A stretch of 64,000 nucleotides of DNA from CAXSEF01 sp050920955. GTDB lineage: Bacteria; Pseudomonadota; Alphaproteobacteria; Acetobacterales; Acetobacteraceae. The position numbers and the translations under genes were made by a program. The stretch is taken from positions 1-64,000 of the forward strand of contig JBPBQS010000132.1 of NCBI GenBank assembly GCA_050920955.1, in the 5' to 3' direction. Every line of letters starts with the position of its first letter. Position 1 is the stretch's first letter. The notes under the pieces were generated by a model. It ran no database searches, was not told the origin of the DNA, and saw nothing but the letters and a program-made list of their open reading frames with translations. Below are positions 1 to 7,652 of this stretch, piece after piece.

Positions 1-305
1 AGCGGGTGCTGGTTCTGCCGCGCCAGGTCCATGACCTGCGTCACCTTGGTCTCGGCGACCTCGTAGGTGAACACGCCGCAGACGCCCACGCCGCGGCGGT
101 GGACGTGCAGCATGATGCGCGTCGCCTCCTCGCGGGTCTTCTGGAAGAAGCGCTCCAGGACGTGCACGACGAACTCCATCGGCGTGTAGTCGTCGTTGAG
201 CATCAGGACCTTGTACATGGCCGGCTTGCGGGTCTTGGGCCGCGCCTTGACCACCACGCCCGTGTTGGGGTTCTCGGTGCCGCGCTGCTTGTCGTTGTCG
301 CTCAT
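1..305 (-). CDS. clpS: ATP-dependent Clp protease adaptor ClpS (3' end cut by window)
   Basis: Delivers N-degron substrates to ClpA(P) in the cytoplasm. 101 codons are visible and only the last few residues fall outside the window. The substrate-pocket signature is present: Asn37-Asp38-Asp39 in the NDDYTPMEFVV block and His69 in the HVHRRG block. The N-terminal ~25 residues are the usual flexible Clp-activating tail. The start ATG at 305 fits the family length. In many alphaproteobacteria clpS lies next to clpA, which would be to the left of this window, and near a phasin gene as here. Identification is near certain. Confidence 0.96.
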   Translation of the reverse strand, partial: MSDNDKQRGTENPNTGVVVKARPKTRKPAMYKVLMLNDDYTPMEFVVHVLERFFQKTREEATRIMLHVHRRGVGVCGVFTYEVAETKVTQVMDLARQNQHP

Positions 306-519
306 TCGTCCGCCCATCCCAGGTCCAGGGGCGCGAACCGGGTCCGCCTCTCGCCGCCACCGGCGGGCCCCCGCGCCGTGCCGCGAGGAGCGAGCATATC
401 GGAAGCCGCGCCGCAGGGAAAAGGCCCGACGCCGCCGCGCCGGTCGCAGGGCGCACAACGTGAAAGGGGGCCCGGACCACCGGCCCGGACCCTCCTGCCC
501 CGCGACGCGCCCGCAGGGG

Positions 520-1053
520 TCAGCCGCGCGGGGCGGTGACCATCTCCATCGCGGCGCCGACGCGCGCGGTGAGCGGCGCGCTCGCCTGCTCGGCCAGCTT
601 CATCGAGGTCTCGGTGAGGCGGGTCGACTCGGCCAGCGCCTTCTCCATCGCGGTGCGCGCCGTCGTGGTCTGCAGCGCGACCGCGTCCTGCAGCGTGCGG
701 ATCGCGGTCAGCGAGCGCAGCATGGACACGTTGTCCTGGAACGAGGCCTGCGCGGTGGCCGTGATCTGGCGCGACAGGTCCTGCAGGCCGGTGGCCCAGA
801 TCTGGCTGGACTTCATCATCGCCTCGACGTTGCCCTGGCTGAAGGCGAGCATCTGCTCGGCCTGCTTCATGGCCTGCTCCATCCCGCCGCGCGCGGCGGG
901 CTTGGCCGCGTCCATCGCCGCGGCGGCGCTCGCGGTCGCCTCGCGGGCGCCGGAGGCCACGCTCTCGAAGCCGTTGGAGACCTGGCGCACGCTCTCGCGG
1001 GCCACGTCCTGCACCACGGCCAGGCCGTCGATCGTCGCCTTCTTGCCACTCAT
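520..1053 (-). CDS. Phasin family protein
   Basis: Predicted polyhydroxyalkanoate granule-surface protein of 177 aa. The sequence is an almost continuous amphipathic helix rich in Ala, Gln, Met and Thr, with the phasin-type segment of alternating QxLQDLSRQ and FQDNVSMLRSLTAIRTLQDAVALQ around residues 90-140. The ATG at 1053 is preferred over the longer open frame because GGAG lies about 8 nt upstream and phasins start close to this point. A candidate promoter and a CTGC-N3-GCAG palindrome lie about 100 nt upstream. It is transcribed divergently from the carboxypeptidase gene. The family call is strong. Whether PHA is made here cannot be judged because no phaC is in the window. Confidence 0.85.
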   Translation of the reverse strand: MSGKKATIDGLAVVQDVARESVRQVSNGFESVASGAREATASAAAAMDAAKPAARGGMEQAMKQAEQMLAFSQGNVEAMMKSSQIWATGLQDLSRQITATAQASFQDNVSMLRSLTAIRTLQDAVALQTTTARTAMEKALAESTRLTETSMKLAEQASAPLTARVGAAMEMVTAPRG

Positions 1054-1141
1054 CGCTGCATCTCCTGCCGGCACCGCGTTGCGGGCGCCTGATTGTTCTT
1101 GCTCGTGGGGCGCATCAGCCACCGGCGACCCTTCCCCTTTG

Positions 1142-1152
1142 CTGCACCGCAG
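1142..1152. promoter_or_regulatory. Candidate PhaR operator, CTGC-N3-GCAG
   Basis: CTGC ACC GCAG is a perfect dyad just downstream of the candidate phasin -10 box. PhaR-type repressors of phasin genes in Rhodobacter bind CTGC-N3/4-GCAG, so spacing and location both fit autoregulated phasin control. The motif is short, so the location carries most of the weight. Confidence 0.5.
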
Positions 1153-1161
1153 CAGGCACGG

Positions 1162-1190
1162 GTGTATGCGTTCGCGTTCCGGCCGGTCAA
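1162..1190 (-). promoter_or_regulatory. Candidate sigma-70 promoter of the phasin gene
   Basis: On the minus strand TTGACC (1185-1190) is followed after 17 nt by ATACAC (1162-1167), giving a start near 1155 and a leader of about 100 nt. The -35 box is good and the -10 box is weak. The 321-bp gap 1054-1374 between the two divergent genes holds nothing else that I can support. Confidence 0.4.
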
Positions 1191-1374
1191 CAGGAATTGT
1201 GCAGTGCACCATGGGATTCCGTTGCGGTTCGGACACGTCTCATGCCGCGGGATGACGCACGGCGCGATACAACCCGGGCCGGCAACCATCTGTTCATGCA
1301 AGTAAATGCAATCTGCAACCCTGGACACGATGCTGTGCCGGCCGTTACGGTCGGCGGGAAGGATCAGGGGATTG

Positions 1375-2604
1375 ATGCGGATGTTCGCTCGTTTTCGCCG
1401 CGTCGCGACCGCGCTCGGCCGCGCCCGCCCCAGGCCGGGACAGCCGGCACTGGCGATGGCGGCCCTGGCGATGGCGGCCCTGTGCGCGGCGGTGGCATTC
1501 GCGCCCCTGCCCGCCGCGGCCCAGGTCTGGTCGAACCGCTACGCCTCGCTGGTGATCGACGCCGGCACCGGCAACGTCCTCGAGGAGGTCAACGCCGACG
1601 AACCGCGCTACCCCGCCAGCCTGACCAAGCTGATGACGCTCTACATGGCGTTCGAGGCGCTGCGCGACCACCGCATCGGCCTCGACCAGGTGGTGCCGGT
1701 CTCGTGGCACACCGCCTCCATGTCGCCGGTCAAGCTCGGGCTGGTGCCGGCCACGACCATCACCGTCGAGCAGGCGATGCTGGCGATGGTCACGCTCTCG
1801 GCCAACGACGCGGCCTGCGCGATGGGCGAGCTGCTCGGCGGCGACGAGGAGCGCTTCGCCCAGATGATGACGCTGCGCGCGCGCGCGCTCGGCATGACGC
1901 GCACCACCTTCCGCAACGCGTCGGGCCTGCCCGACCCCGAGCAGGTCAGCACCGCGCACGACCTCGCCGTGCTGGCGCGCCACCTGGTGCAGGACTTCCC
2001 CGACGACTACACGCTGTTCAGCACGCCGTCGTTCAGCTTCCACGGCCGCGAGATCCTCAACCACGACACCATGCTGCGCACCTACCCCGGCGCCGACGGT
2101 CTCAAGACCGGCTACACCGAGCTCTCCGGGCACAACCTGGTCACCTCGGCGGTGCGCGGCGGCGTGCGCCTCATCGGCGTGGTCCTCGGCATGCGCGCCA
2201 ATGGCGAGCGCGACGTGCACATGACCTCGCTGCTCGACGACGGCTTCGAGCGCATGGACGTCCCCGTGCAGCGCCGTGCCCCGTCGCGCATGCGCGTGCC
2301 CGCGCTGATCGCCGCCGCCGACGCCGCCGTGCTGCCGCTGCGCTTCGCGCCCGTGCCCTACCGCGCCGCGATGCACGCCAGCCAGCGGCTGCGCGCCCGC
2401 CACGTCATGGCCGAGCGCCCGATCGAGTTCGCCCCGCCCCCGCGCGGCCCCGCGCACGGTCCCGCGCACGGCCGCGGCCACGGCCGCCTGTCGGCGCGCC
2501 CGGTCGCGGACGACGTGCGCCCCCGCCTGCTGCCCGTCATCGCCCACCGCCACGCCCCGGTTCGCGCCAGCGCCTGCACCCGCCGCCACCCCTGCGAGCG
2601 CTGA
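1375..2604 (+). CDS. D-alanyl-D-alanine carboxypeptidase (PBP5/6-type, peptidase S11)
   Basis: Periplasmic penicillin-binding carboxypeptidase that trims the terminal D-Ala of peptidoglycan pentapeptides. All three S11 motifs are present: Ser82-x-x-Lys85 (SLTK), Ser142-Ala-Asn144 (SAN) and Lys244-Thr-Gly246 (KTG). A signal peptide spans residues 1-49, with a basic N-region, an Ala-rich core and an AAA/Q cleavage site. The ATG at 1375 has AGGGG 5 nt upstream. A second ATG at 1381 is also possible. After the catalytic domain comes a basic Arg/His/Pro-rich tail (from about residue 320) instead of the usual PBP5 beta-domain with amphipathic anchor. That tail may contact the wall or membrane, which is inference. 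Confidence 0.92.
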   Translation: MRMFARFRRVATALGRARPRPGQPALAMAALAMAALCAAVAFAPLPAAAQVWSNRYASLVIDAGTGNVLEEVNADEPRYPASLTKLMTLYMAFEALRDHRIGLDQVVPVSWHTASMSPVKLGLVPATTITVEQAMLAMVTLSANDAACAMGELLGGDEERFAQMMTLRARALGMTRTTFRNASGLPDPEQVSTAHDLAVLARHLVQDFPDDYTLFSTPSFSFHGREILNHDTMLRTYPGADGLKTGYTELSGHNLVTSAVRGGVRLIGVVLGMRANGERDVHMTSLLDDGFERMDVPVQRRAPSRMRVPALIAAADAAVLPLRFAPVPYRAAMHASQRLRARHVMAERPIEFAPPPRGPAHGPAHGRGHGRLSARPVADDVRPRLLPVIAHRHAPVRASACTRRHPCER

Positions 2605-2697
2605 ACCGCCCGACCCCTTGCGCCGGGCGGCACGGGCACGCATTTTCGCGGATACGCCGGCGCGCCTTCCGTGTCGGGACGATGACACGGAGCGAGC

Positions 2698-3498
2698 ATG
2701 GACGGCGGGGCCGACTCAAGGCGCATCACACTGCATCCGCCCGAGGATTTCGCGGGCATGCGCGCGGCCGGGCGCCTGGCCGCCGAGACCCTGGACATGA
2801 TCGGCCCGCACGTCCGCCCGGGCGTCACCACCGGCGAGCTCGACGCGCTCATCCACGACTTCACCCTGGCCGCCCACGCCATCCCCGCGACGCTGAACTA
2901 CCGGGGCTACCCGAAGTCGTCGTGCATCTCGCTCAACCACGTCGTCTGCCACGGCATCCCCGGCGACCGGCGCCTGGTCGACGGCGACGTGCTCAACATC
3001 GACGTCACCTGCATCGTCGACGGCTGGCACGGCGACACCAGCCGCATGTACGTCGCCGGCAAGCCCTCCACCCGCGCCCGCAACCTCATCGACGTCACCC
3101 ACGAGGCGATGATGCGCGGCGTGCGCGCGGTGCGACCGGGAGCCACGCTCGGCGATATCGGCCAAGCCATCCAGTCCTACGTCGAGGCGCACCGCTTCAG
3201 CGTCGTGCGCGACTTCTGCGGCCACGGCATCGGACAGCGCTTCCACGAGGCGCCCAACATCCTGCACTTCGGCCGCGCCGGCGAAGGCCCCGCGCTCCGG
3301 CCAGGGATGTTCTTCACCATCGAGCCCATGGTCAACGCCGGGCGCCCGGAGGTGAAGGTCCTCGACGACGGCTGGACAGCGGTCACGCGCGACCGCTCGC
3401 TGTCGGCGCAGTTCGAGCACATGGTCGGCGTCACCGAGGACGGCTGCGAGGTGTTCACCCTCTCGCCGGCAGGGCTGCACCAGCCGGTGTTCGAGTAG
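2698..3498 (+). CDS. map: Type I methionine aminopeptidase
   Basis: Removes the N-terminal Met from nascent proteins in the cytoplasm. All five metal ligands are visible: Asp102 (NIDV), Asp113 (HGDTSR), His176 (CGHGIG), Glu209 (FTIEP) and Glu240 (FEHM). Length is 266 aa, normal for the bacterial enzyme, with a short N-terminal extension of about 10 residues. The downstream AT-rich repeat starts four bases after the stop codon. Confidence 0.97.
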   Translation: MDGGADSRRITLHPPEDFAGMRAAGRLAAETLDMIGPHVRPGVTTGELDALIHDFTLAAHAIPATLNYRGYPKSSCISLNHVVCHGIPGDRRLVDGDVLNIDVTCIVDGWHGDTSRMYVAGKPSTRARNLIDVTHEAMMRGVRAVRPGATLGDIGQAIQSYVEAHRFSVVRDFCGHGIGQRFHEAPNILHFGRAGEGPALRPGMFFTIEPMVNAGRPEVKVLDDGWTAVTRDRSLSAQFEHMVGVTEDGCEVFTLSPAGLHQPVFE

Positions 3499-3501
3499 GC
3501 A

Positions 3502-3640
3502 AGGAAGCAAGCGTCTTCTTTTTCTGAAGAAAAAGAAGCAAAAAGACTTTGCCCACGAGGTTCATGCCAGACGTCGATGGCACGGACGCTTATGGGAGAA
3601 AGTTCTTTGGTTCTTTCTTTCAAGAAAGAACTCGCTTCCT
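3502..3640 (+). repeat. AT-rich paired-hairpin element, copy 1
   Basis: Starts AAGCAAGC and ends GCTTCCTT, like the GC-rich elements of this window. The left arm is a perfect hairpin (CTTCTTTTTC / GAAAAAGAAG) followed by CAAAAAGACTTTGCCC. The right arm is AAAGTTCTTTGG followed by the hairpin GTTCTTTCTT / AAGAAAGAAC. An unrelated core of about 45 nt lies between. The same arms recur in inverted orientation at 48532-48668. Base composition is far from the ~72% GC surroundings. The right arm supplies the last codons and TGA stop of the Hint gene. Confidence 0.85.
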
Positions 3641-5800
3641 TTCTTCCTGCGTGGCCTGCCAGCACCGCAGCGTGGCGCGGGCGGCCTCGACCTCCGGCCC
3701 TGCCAGCCTCATCGGCGCGCAGGGCTCGGCGTCGGTCTGGCCCGGCGCGAAGTCGGGGTGGAGGCTCGTGACCGCGCCGTTGGCAAAGCCGTCGCGGTTG
3801 CCCGTGTCGAGGTAGCTCTCCGCGGGCAGGCCCTCGGCCAGGATCACGCCGTGGCGGTCGAGCTCCACGTGGAAGTAGGTGACGCGCTCGGGGGACTCCT
3901 GCGCCACGGCGGCGCCGTCGGCCAGCACGCGCACCGGCACCAGCACGCCGCCGAGGAGCAGCGCGTGCTCCGGGCTGAGCACCAGGTCGCGGCGCGGCAG
4001 GCCGGGGCCGAGGGCGTGGGCGCGCACGCGCACCGGGCGGGCGGTCTCCGGGCGGGGGTGGCGGCGCAGGTCGACGCGGCGGTGGCCGACCCAGCGGACC
4101 GGCGCGCTGCCGCCGGCGGCCAGGCGCACGTGGTCGCCGGGGGCGAGGTCCTCGACGGCGGCGGTGCCGCCCGGGGTGTCGATGCGGGTGCCGCGCGCGA
4201 AGCAGGGGGCCTCGAACAGGGTCAGGCTGCCGTCTGCGGCGACGCCGAGCTGCAGGTCGTGGGCGCCGGTGATGTCGAGCTGCTCGATGTTGCCGCCCGA
4301 GTTCGAGATGAACACGTTCTGCGGGTTGGCGGGGTCCTGCTGGACGATGTAGCTGCCGCTGCCGGGGCTGGTGGTGCCGAGGAGGCTGCGGAAGTCGATC
4401 GTGTCGCCGGGGGCGAAGCCGTCGATCGTGCTGAACGCGCCCTGGCCGTAGCCGGGGGCCACGTCGAGCACTAGGGTCGCGGGGCCGTCGAAGGCGACGT
4501 CGCCGCCGCCGAGCGGGCCGCGCAGGGTGAGCTCCAGCGTGCCGCCGGTCAGCGTCGTGCCGCCGGAGTAGGTCTCGCCCAGCACCAGGGTGCTGGAGGA
4601 CGAGGGGGCGGACAGCACCACGCGGCCGGGGCCCTCGACCAGCAGGCTGCCGGCACCGGCCAGGGGGTCGCCGGCGGCGGACAGGCCGGTCTGGCCGGTG
4701 CTGCCGGTCTGGTCGGCAATCGCGTCGCCGATCGCAAGCGTCCCGCCGGCGGAGGAGGACAGCGCGATCTGCCCGTTGCCCTGGAGGAAGAGGCCGGCGC
4801 CGAAACCGAAACCCGTCGTGAGGGCGTCGTGGCCGCCCTGTGCCGCGCCGCCGGCGATCGTGCCCGACGACAGGCTCAACTCGCCGCCCTGCTGGACGAA
4901 GATCGCGCCGCCGGCGCCCAGCCCTGCGCCGCCGGCGTCGAGGCCGGTCCTGCCGCTGTAGTAGGGGCCGGCCCCGCCGAAGCCGGGCGCACCGCCGAAG
5001 CCGGCGCCGCCGCCGAAGCCGCCGTTGGCGCCGATGCCGCCGCCACCGCCGAAACCGCCGTTGCCGTTCTCGGCGCCGCCGCCGCCGAAGCCGCCGGACG
5101 CGCCGGAGGCAGGGCCGCTCGTCGGGCCGGGGGAGGCGCTGCCGCCGCCCACGCCGCCGCCGCCACCGGGGAAGTAGAGGCCGGACGAGAGGCCGGAGCC
5201 GCCGCCGCCGCCGCCGGAACCGCCAAGCCCGCCCTTCGAGTCCGTGCCGCCCGGGGCGGCGCCCAGGACGATGCCGGGCCCGCCGGTGCCGCCGGAAGCC
5301 AGCAGGCCGATGCCGCCGCCGCCCCTGGGGCCGCCCGCGCCGCCCAGCCCGCCGCCGCCGCCCTCGTAGGGCTGGCCGCCCGCGTCGGCGCCACCCACCG
5401 CGCTGTCGCCGCCGAAGGTCACGCCGTCGAGCGACACCTGCGCGCCGGACGCCACGAACAGCCCGCCGCCCAGGCCCGCGCCCGCGCCGCCGCCGCCGTA
5501 GCCGAAGCCGCCAGCCGCCTTCGTGTCGTCGATCGCGAGGTCGCTGACCGTGACGCCGCCGGCGTAGGCGAACAGGCCGCGTTGCGCGTTGCCGCCGTCG
5601 ATCGTGTGGCCGTTGCCCTGGATCGCCAGCGTGCTGCCGGGGGCCAGGTTGATCGCGTCGAGGTCGGTTGTCAGCGCGATGCTGCCGGCGAGCGCGATGG
5701 TGTAGGCGGTGGACGGCGCGGAGGAGGCGCCGGACACGTCGATCTGCCCCAGGGCGGCGTTCAGCTCGGTTTCCGAGCCGACGGTGAAGCTGGTCGGCAT
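3620..5800 (-). CDS. Gly-rich protein with C-terminal Hint domain
   Basis: 726 aa. Residues 1-100 resemble the beta-helix start of surface adhesins (short hydrophobic strands, DGGN, GTLAIQGNG). Residues ~100-330 are extremely Gly-rich, with repeated GGGGG-type runs. Residues ~330-530 contain autotransporter-like strand repeats such as SGGTTLTGGTLEL. A Hint domain (Hint_2-like) begins at Cys533 (CFARGTRIDTPGG, then VEDLAPGD and later LSPEHALLL) and runs to about residue 675. Hint domains cleave or process the preceding polypeptide. Single proteins of this layout are frequent in Acetobacteraceae and Rhodobacterales. No classical signal peptide is visible, so export may use type I secretion. The last residues (KRVLS) and the stop are encoded by the AT-rich repeat. 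Confidence 0.8.
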   Translation of the reverse strand: MPTSFTVGSETELNAALGQIDVSGASSAPSTAYTIALAGSIALTTDLDAINLAPGSTLAIQGNGHTIDGGNAQRGLFAYAGGVTVSDLAIDDTKAAGGFGYGGGGAGAGLGGGLFVASGAQVSLDGVTFGGDSAVGGADAGGQPYEGGGGGLGGAGGPRGGGGIGLLASGGTGGPGIVLGAAPGGTDSKGGLGGSGGGGGGSGLSSGLYFPGGGGGVGGGSASPGPTSGPASGASGGFGGGGAENGNGGFGGGGGIGANGGFGGGAGFGGAPGFGGAGPYYSGRTGLDAGGAGLGAGGAIFVQQGGELSLSSGTIAGGAAQGGHDALTTGFGFGAGLFLQGNGQIALSSSAGGTLAIGDAIADQTGSTGQTGLSAAGDPLAGAGSLLVEGPGRVVLSAPSSSSTLVLGETYSGGTTLTGGTLELTLRGPLGGGDVAFDGPATLVLDVAPGYGQGAFSTIDGFAPGDTIDFRSLLGTTSPGSGSYIVQQDPANPQNVFISNSGGNIEQLDITGAHDLQLGVAADGSLTLFEAPCFARGTRIDTPGGTAAVEDLAPGDHVRLAAGGSAPVRWVGHRRVDLRRHPRPETARPVRVRAHALGPGLPRRDLVLSPEHALLLGGVLVPVRVLADGAAVAQESPERVTYFHVELDRHGVILAEGLPAESYLDTGNRDGFANGAVTSLHPDFAPGQTDAEPCAPMRLAGPEVEAARATLRCWQATQEERKRVLS

Positions 5801-5875
5801 CGCGCGCGCCCCCCTGGTTTCTTGCGCGCAACGTGCACGCCGGGGTACGCGGGCGTCAACGCCGGCGGCGGGCGC

Positions 5876-6424
5876 CTAGATCTGGCCGTCCAGGCCCATC
5901 TGGTGGAACTCGTGGACGATGCGGTCCTGGTTCTCCAGCAGCCAGTCGATCGACGGCTCATTGCGCATCGCCTTGGCGATGGCGGCGGTGGTCGCCTTGC
6001 GGTGGCTGTCGAACAGGGCCTTGTGGTCGAGGGTGTCGGTTTCGGCGGTGGCGGGGTCGAGCCAGATCGAGCAGATGATGCCCAGCTCGTTGGCCTGCTC
6101 CTTCGGGATGTGGCCGGCGCGCACCGCGTCGAGCACGCCGTTGGCGACCGCGGCCTGCACCGTGCCCATCAGGATGTTGGTGTAGCGCGAGCTCTTCACC
6201 GTGACCTTGCTCACGCACAGCGTCACGGGCTTGACCTGCACGTCGCAGTTCAGGATCGCGAAGACCTTGGAGTGGCCGGCGGACTGGTCGCCGAGCAGGG
6301 TCGCGATGGCGGTGCCGACCGGGCCGTCGAGCGCGCCGATCACGATCTCGGGCTCGGCCTCGGTGCCGGGCGGGCCGTCGGCGCACAGCGCCTCGCCGGT
6401 GCGCAGGATGATGCGGTCGCTCAT
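5876..6424 (-). CDS. Formaldehyde-activating enzyme (Fae) family protein, catalytic His not conserved
   Basis: 182 aa. It aligns from memory with Methylobacterium Fae along most of its length: TGEALxxDG at 9-17, the IGxxxGPVxTAxA block at 29-41, CDVQVKPVTLCVSKVTVKS (roughly 59-77), and GTVQAAVANGVLDAVRAGxIP around 87-110. Fae condenses formaldehyde with tetrahydromethanopterin. In the alignment the general-base His of Fae (six residues before the first conserved Gly) is Glu24 here, so this may be a divergent paralogue with another substrate or a binding function. No other C1 or H4MPT genes are in the window. Downstream of two small membrane-protein genes on the same strand, 45 nt away. Family confident, activity unknown. 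Confidence 0.75.
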   Translation of the reverse strand: MSDRIILRTGEALCADGPPGTEAEPEIVIGALDGPVGTAIATLLGDQSAGHSKVFAILNCDVQVKPVTLCVSKVTVKSSRYTNILMGTVQAAVANGVLDAVRAGHIPKEQANELGIICSIWLDPATAETDTLDHKALFDSHRKATTAAIAKAMRNEPSIDWLLENQDRIVHEFHQMGLDGQI

Positions 6425-6469
6425 GCGTCGTGCTCCAGGGGCGCGGGCCGCCAGGAGGAGGCCACCCGG

Positions 6470-6580
6470 CTATCTGCGGTGGGGAAGCCCGATCCAGCGG
6501 CGCTCGACATACAGCCCCGCCACCACCACGGCGGCGAACGCGCCGCCCGATACCAGGAGCCCGTAGAGCAGTTCGGCCAT
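6470..6580 (-). CDS. 36-aa single-pass membrane peptide, unknown
   Basis: Begins MAELLYGLLVSGG, has one clear hydrophobic helix (about residues 4-24) and ends in the basic tail VERRWIGLPHRR. It starts 3 nt after the stop of the 84-aa membrane protein upstream, so the pair is probably co-translated, and lies 45 nt before the Fae-like gene. The short length and positive-inside tail resemble small accessory subunits of membrane complexes, but no family is recognised. Confidence 0.5.
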   Translation of the reverse strand: MAELLYGLLVSGGAFAAVVVAGLYVERRWIGLPHRR

Positions 6581-6583
6581 GCC

Positions 6584-6838
6584 TCAGTCCTCGCTGGAGG
6601 GGCTGACCGACATATACCCCATAATCCGCAGCGCAAGAAGCTCGATCACCGCGGCCGACGCGCCGCCGCCGATCCGCGTCCAGAAGCCGGGGTGCAGCGC
6701 AGGGTTGAAGATCGGCGCCACGATCGCGGCCGCCAGCACGCCGATCGCGATGAGCTGGCACCCGCCGGCCAGGAGCTTGCACCGCTCCACGCGCACGACG
6801 GGGTCGTCGGAGGCGCCGATGAGCAGGCGGATCACCAT
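6584..6838 (-). CDS. 84-aa membrane protein, unknown
   Basis: Starts MVIRLLIGASDDP. Two hydrophobic segments (about residues 24-45 and 57-75) are joined by PALHPGFWTRIGG. No known family is recognised. It heads a tight group with the 36-aa peptide and the Fae-like gene on the minus strand. Codon use (GC-rich third positions) is like its neighbours, supporting a real gene. Confidence 0.55.
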   Translation of the reverse strand: MVIRLLIGASDDPVVRVERCKLLAGGCQLIAIGVLAAAIVAPIFNPALHPGFWTRIGGGASAAVIELLALRIMGYMSVSPSSED

Positions 6839-6846
6839 TCGGGGGC

Positions 6847-6969
6847 CAGGAAAGGTCGGGCTCTGCCCGAACCCGCAAAGGGTCCGAGGACCCTTTGATC
6901 CCTTGCCTTAAGGGGCGCGTTCCAAGGGCGCAGCCTTTGGCGGAGCTTGAGGCGGAGCCTCAACCTTGC
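6847..6969. repeat. GC-rich paired-hairpin element A (alpha-beta)
   Basis: Left arm: alpha outer hairpin TCGGGC-TCT-GCCCGA, connector ACCCGC, inner hairpin of CAAAGGGTCC/GGACCCTTTG type. Centre CCTTAAGG. Right arm: inner hairpin CCAAGGGC-GCA-GCCTTTGG, connector GGCGGAG, beta outer hairpin TTGAGGC-GGA-GCCTCAA, end CCTTGC. The right end carries the stop codon of the TerC gene. Confidence 0.85.
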
Positions 6970-7601
6970 CTGCTCCACGTCGCCAGCAGCCAGTCCCCGA
7001 CCTCGCCCCAGCCGTTCCAGATCATCTCCAGCGCGACGTAGAGCACGATGGCGAGCCCGACCCAGGCGATCCAGCGGGCGCGGTCGAGCAGCTTGAGCAG
7101 CAGGCCGGCGGCCAGGCCGGTGAGGGCCACGGAGACCGCGAGGCCGACGACGAGCACCCAGGCGACGTTGTGGGCGGCGCCGGCGACGGCGAGGACGTTG
7201 TCCAGGCTCATCGACAGGTCGGCGACGACGATCTGCACCATCGCGCGCCAGACGCTGCCGGGGCCGGAGGCCTCCGCCTCGTCGTGGCGCGGGCCGCGCA
7301 GCTCGCGCCACATGCGCCAGCAGACCCAGAGCAGGAGCAGGCCGCCGGCGAAGGTCAGGCCGATGATGGCGAGCAGCTGCAGCGTCACCAGCGCCAGGCC
7401 GATGCGCAGCACGGTGGCGACGGCGATGCCGGCCATCATGGCGCGGGCCCGCTGGCCGGGCGGCAGGCGGCTGACGGCGAGGCCGATGACCACCGCGTTG
7501 TCGCCCGCCAGCGTGACGTCGATCAGGAGCACCTGCGCCAGCGCCGAGAGTTGGCCTAGAAGATCGTGCAGCGCCCTGCTCCCGGGGCACCTGGCCCACA
7601 C
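6960..7601 (-). CDS. TerC/YjbE-family integral membrane protein
   Basis: Inner-membrane protein with about seven hydrophobic segments. The family hallmarks are LAGDNAVVIGLA near the N-terminus and the paired ADLSMSLDNVLAVAGAA in the second half; these acidic pairs in membrane helices are linked to metal ion (Mn2+) efflux in TerC relatives. Length is 213 aa, normal for the YjbE subgroup. The drawn GTG start at 7601 gives an odd WARCPGSRA leader, and translation may begin nearer to LHDLLGQ. Only 51 bp separates it from divergent purB. The final residues and stop (RQG, TGA) come from element A. Confidence 0.85.
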   Translation of the reverse strand: MWARCPGSRALHDLLGQLSALAQVLLIDVTLAGDNAVVIGLAVSRLPPGQRARAMMAGIAVATVLRIGLALVTLQLLAIIGLTFAGGLLLLWVCWRMWRELRGPRHDEAEASGPGSVWRAMVQIVVADLSMSLDNVLAVAGAAHNVAWVLVVGLAVSVALTGLAAGLLLKLLDRARWIAWVGLAIVLYVALEMIWNGWGEVGDWLLATWSRQG

Positions 7602-7652
7602 ACACGCAACGCCCGGACTGCGGTCCGGACGCCGTCACGGAGAATTTTCCGC

